Shown piece by piece: positions 62,663 through 64,000 of a DNA stretch of 64,000 nucleotides; position 1 is the stretch's first letter, and each line of letters begins with the position of its first letter. Under the pieces are notes generated by a model. The model was given only the letters and a program-made list of their open reading frames with translations, searched no databases and had not been told where the DNA came from. The stretch lies in contig CAMXWF010000011.1 in NCBI GenBank assembly GCA_947252645.1, forward strand, positions 1 through 64,000, read 5' to 3'. A program made the translations under genes and the position numbers. The DNA is from an uncultured Bacteroidia bacterium (GTDB lineage: Bacteria; Bacteroidota; Bacteroidia; Bacteroidales; CAJPTX01).

Positions 62663-64000
62663 ATGCAAGGGCGTAGAGGTTGGCGCGCCCGTGGGGTGCG
62701 TATGTACGTGTGGACGTTACTGCTCCTGGCCTTCGCGGGGGCAGGGCGGCAGGGGGCTACCTACGGGCAGGGCTACGAGTTTAGGATTAAGACCACGGGG
62801 CTTGGGCCAGAGGCGATTGTGCTTTCGGAAGCACGAGACGGCCGCTGGGTGGCAGTAGACACGGTGTGGCAGGCCGACGATGGCCTATACCACCCCTACG
62901 TGGAGAGATTCACCCCGGGACTCTATACGCTCACCTTTGGCCATCAGCCAGCTTTCCCCCTGCTGCTCAGTAGGCCGACCAACGATCTCCTCGTGCAGCT
63001 ACGGGGCACAGGGTCGGGCCTGGCCGTGGAAGTTTCTCCCGATGGCAGCACGCGGACGTTTGCCCATTCCTACCAAGAGGGCGACACGTGCGCAGCCCTG
63101 CGCTACCTCGAAGGGCTGGGCAAGCATATGCTCTCGCCCCAGGATTCGCTCAATCCGCAGCTGTCCTCGGCAGCTAGCGCACGCTGCAGGAGGCATAATG
63201 TATACTTGACCCAGGCGATAGCGGGCAGCGATGATGCTCTGCTCAAGGCCTTGCTAAGCCTTTTGGCCACCCCGGCCCGTGACGCGCTGGCGAGCTGGTG
63301 GCCGACAGACCTACTCCGTGAACCCTCGGTGGCCCCCAGTAGGCTCCTCAAGGATCACCTAGAGGCCTACCTGCAGGCCCAGATAGAGCCCACGGCCACC
63401 CGCACGGAGCAGGACAGCCTATTCCTGGAGGCCGTTTCTGCCCTGCTGGCCCTAGACATGCTGCCCCCGCTGCACGATAAGCTGCAACACTACGCGACTT
63501 ACTTTTTTCAGGAGATAGGGGCCCTAGAACTCGCAACGTACGTTCGGGACTACGCCGCAGCTCAAGGGCACAATGCCCGCATGGGCAGCTTGGGCAAGCA
63601 GCTTACACTGGACATGCGAGCGGCCCGATCGATGGACGTGGACGGTCGGAGTCGGCCTATCTTGAATCGAAAGAAGCCCCTGACGCTCATATTAGTCTAC
63701 TCGATATGGTGTCCCCACTGCATGGCGCTGCTGCCCGAGGTGACCGCTTGGTACGGAGAGGATGTGCAGCGGGTTTTGCATATCACGTCGATTTCGAGCG
63801 ATGGCACTGACTACGGGACGCTTCAGTTTATTCGCAACCTTGGGTTCCCGTGGCAGAGCTGCGCAGAGGCTGGGGGGGAGAGTCCACTGCTAAAGTCCCT
63901 ACGCTTTGAGAGCACGCCCTACCTGCTGTTGTTCAACCGTGAGGGTCACTTCGTAGAGCAGCCCCTGGGCTTTACGCAACTAAAGGCAAGGATAGCGCAC
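62663..64000 (+). CDS. Secreted thioredoxin-fold protein (partial, runs off the right edge)
   Basis: 446 codons are open to the window end with no stop. The ATG at 62663, after GGAG, gives a basic n-region and signal peptide (MQGRRGWRARGVRMYVWTLL core, cleaved near TYGQ); an ATG 13 codons in is the alternative. Residues about 30-115 form a beta domain like DUF4369, 120-300 are helical, and near 345 is the thioredoxin active-site segment IWCPHCMALLPEV, followed by SISSDGTDYGTLQFIRNLG, FPWQSC and STPYLLLFNREGHF. The family is TlpA/ResA-like periplasmic thiol oxidoreductases with N-terminal extensions. Only a few residues of the C-terminus should be missing. Confidence 0.85.
   Translation, partial: MQGRRGWRARGVRMYVWTLLLLAFAGAGRQGATYGQGYEFRIKTTGLGPEAIVLSEARDGRWVAVDTVWQADDGLYHPYVERFTPGLYTLTFGHQPAFPLLLSRPTNDLLVQLRGTGSGLAVEVSPDGSTRTFAHSYQEGDTCAALRYLEGLGKHMLSPQDSLNPQLSSAASARCRRHNVYLTQAIAGSDDALLKALLSLLATPARDALASWWPTDLLREPSVAPSRLLKDHLEAYLQAQIEPTATRTEQDSLFLEAVSALLALDMLPPLHDKLQHYATYFFQEIGALELATYVRDYAAAQGHNARMGSLGKQLTLDMRAARSMDVDGRSRPILNRKKPLTLILVYSIWCPHCMALLPEVTAWYGEDVQRVLHITSISSDGTDYGTLQFIRNLGFPWQSCAEAGGESPLLKSLRFESTPYLLLFNREGHFVEQPLGFTQLKARIAH

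Overview
The window is a high-GC (roughly 57-60% by eye) chromosomal segment from a Bacteroidota bacterium. It is most like Porphyromonas or another Porphyromonadaceae-type Bacteroidales. The evidence is a giant secreted protein with a type IX secretion (Por) sorting tail, fimbrillin and BACON domains, DUF5689, a SusC-like outer-membrane receptor, a DPP-IV type peptidase, an A-type flavodiiron protein (anaerobe), and nine exact matches to the Bacteroidota -7 promoter element TAnnTTTG placed 18-132 bp upstream of start codons. There are no rRNA or tRNA genes, no CRISPR array and no intact prophage.

Layout. 1-251: the 3' end of a uvrA-like gene with a tandemly duplicated tail, then a strong hairpin. 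280-17.4 kb, all on the minus strand: a 2661-aa repeat adhesin, a lipid kinase, a sigma-54 response regulator without a DNA-binding domain, flavodiiron protein, a DUF4197 lipoprotein, DPP-IV and an MscS channel. 17.5-20.0 kb is a graveyard: a broken hipA, the C-terminus of an outer-membrane receptor, a transposase C-terminus, and an intact fluoride channel (fluC/crcB) between the remnants. 20.0-28.4 kb is the most distinctive locus, a tight five-gene operon: fimbrillin-nuclease lipoprotein, fimbrillin-BACON lipoprotein, TonB-dependent receptor, DUF5689 lipoprotein, and secreted endonuclease/exonuclease/phosphatase. I infer an extracellular nucleic-acid capture and digestion system.

28.5-43.5 kb is mostly housekeeping: recR, a TPR lipoprotein-like protein, a 7TM-GAF sensor with no output domain, a DUF4294 protein, an EamA transporter, hisS-hutH as a pair, and dxs-addA-aroK in a row. 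elbB faces aroK. 44.3-45.8 kb is a 1.5-kb stretch with no recognisable gene. 45.8-49.7 kb holds an orphan beta-barrel protein, a methyl-accepting chemotaxis protein (MCP) and a lytic transglycosylase. 49.4-56.2 kb is an RND efflux operon (barrel protein, TolC, adaptor, RND pump, PII-like protein). After a gene-poor kilobase come dps, a zinc-knuckle membrane protein, 5-formyl-THF cyclo-ligase, a second (Cache-type) MCP, a YtxH/holin-like envelope cassette, and a thioredoxin-fold lipoprotein or secreted protein running off the right edge.

Start codons were reassigned wherever a ribosome-binding site, a signal peptide or the -7 box showed that the longest frame was too long. All functions are inferred from sequence motifs read by eye; no database search was run.
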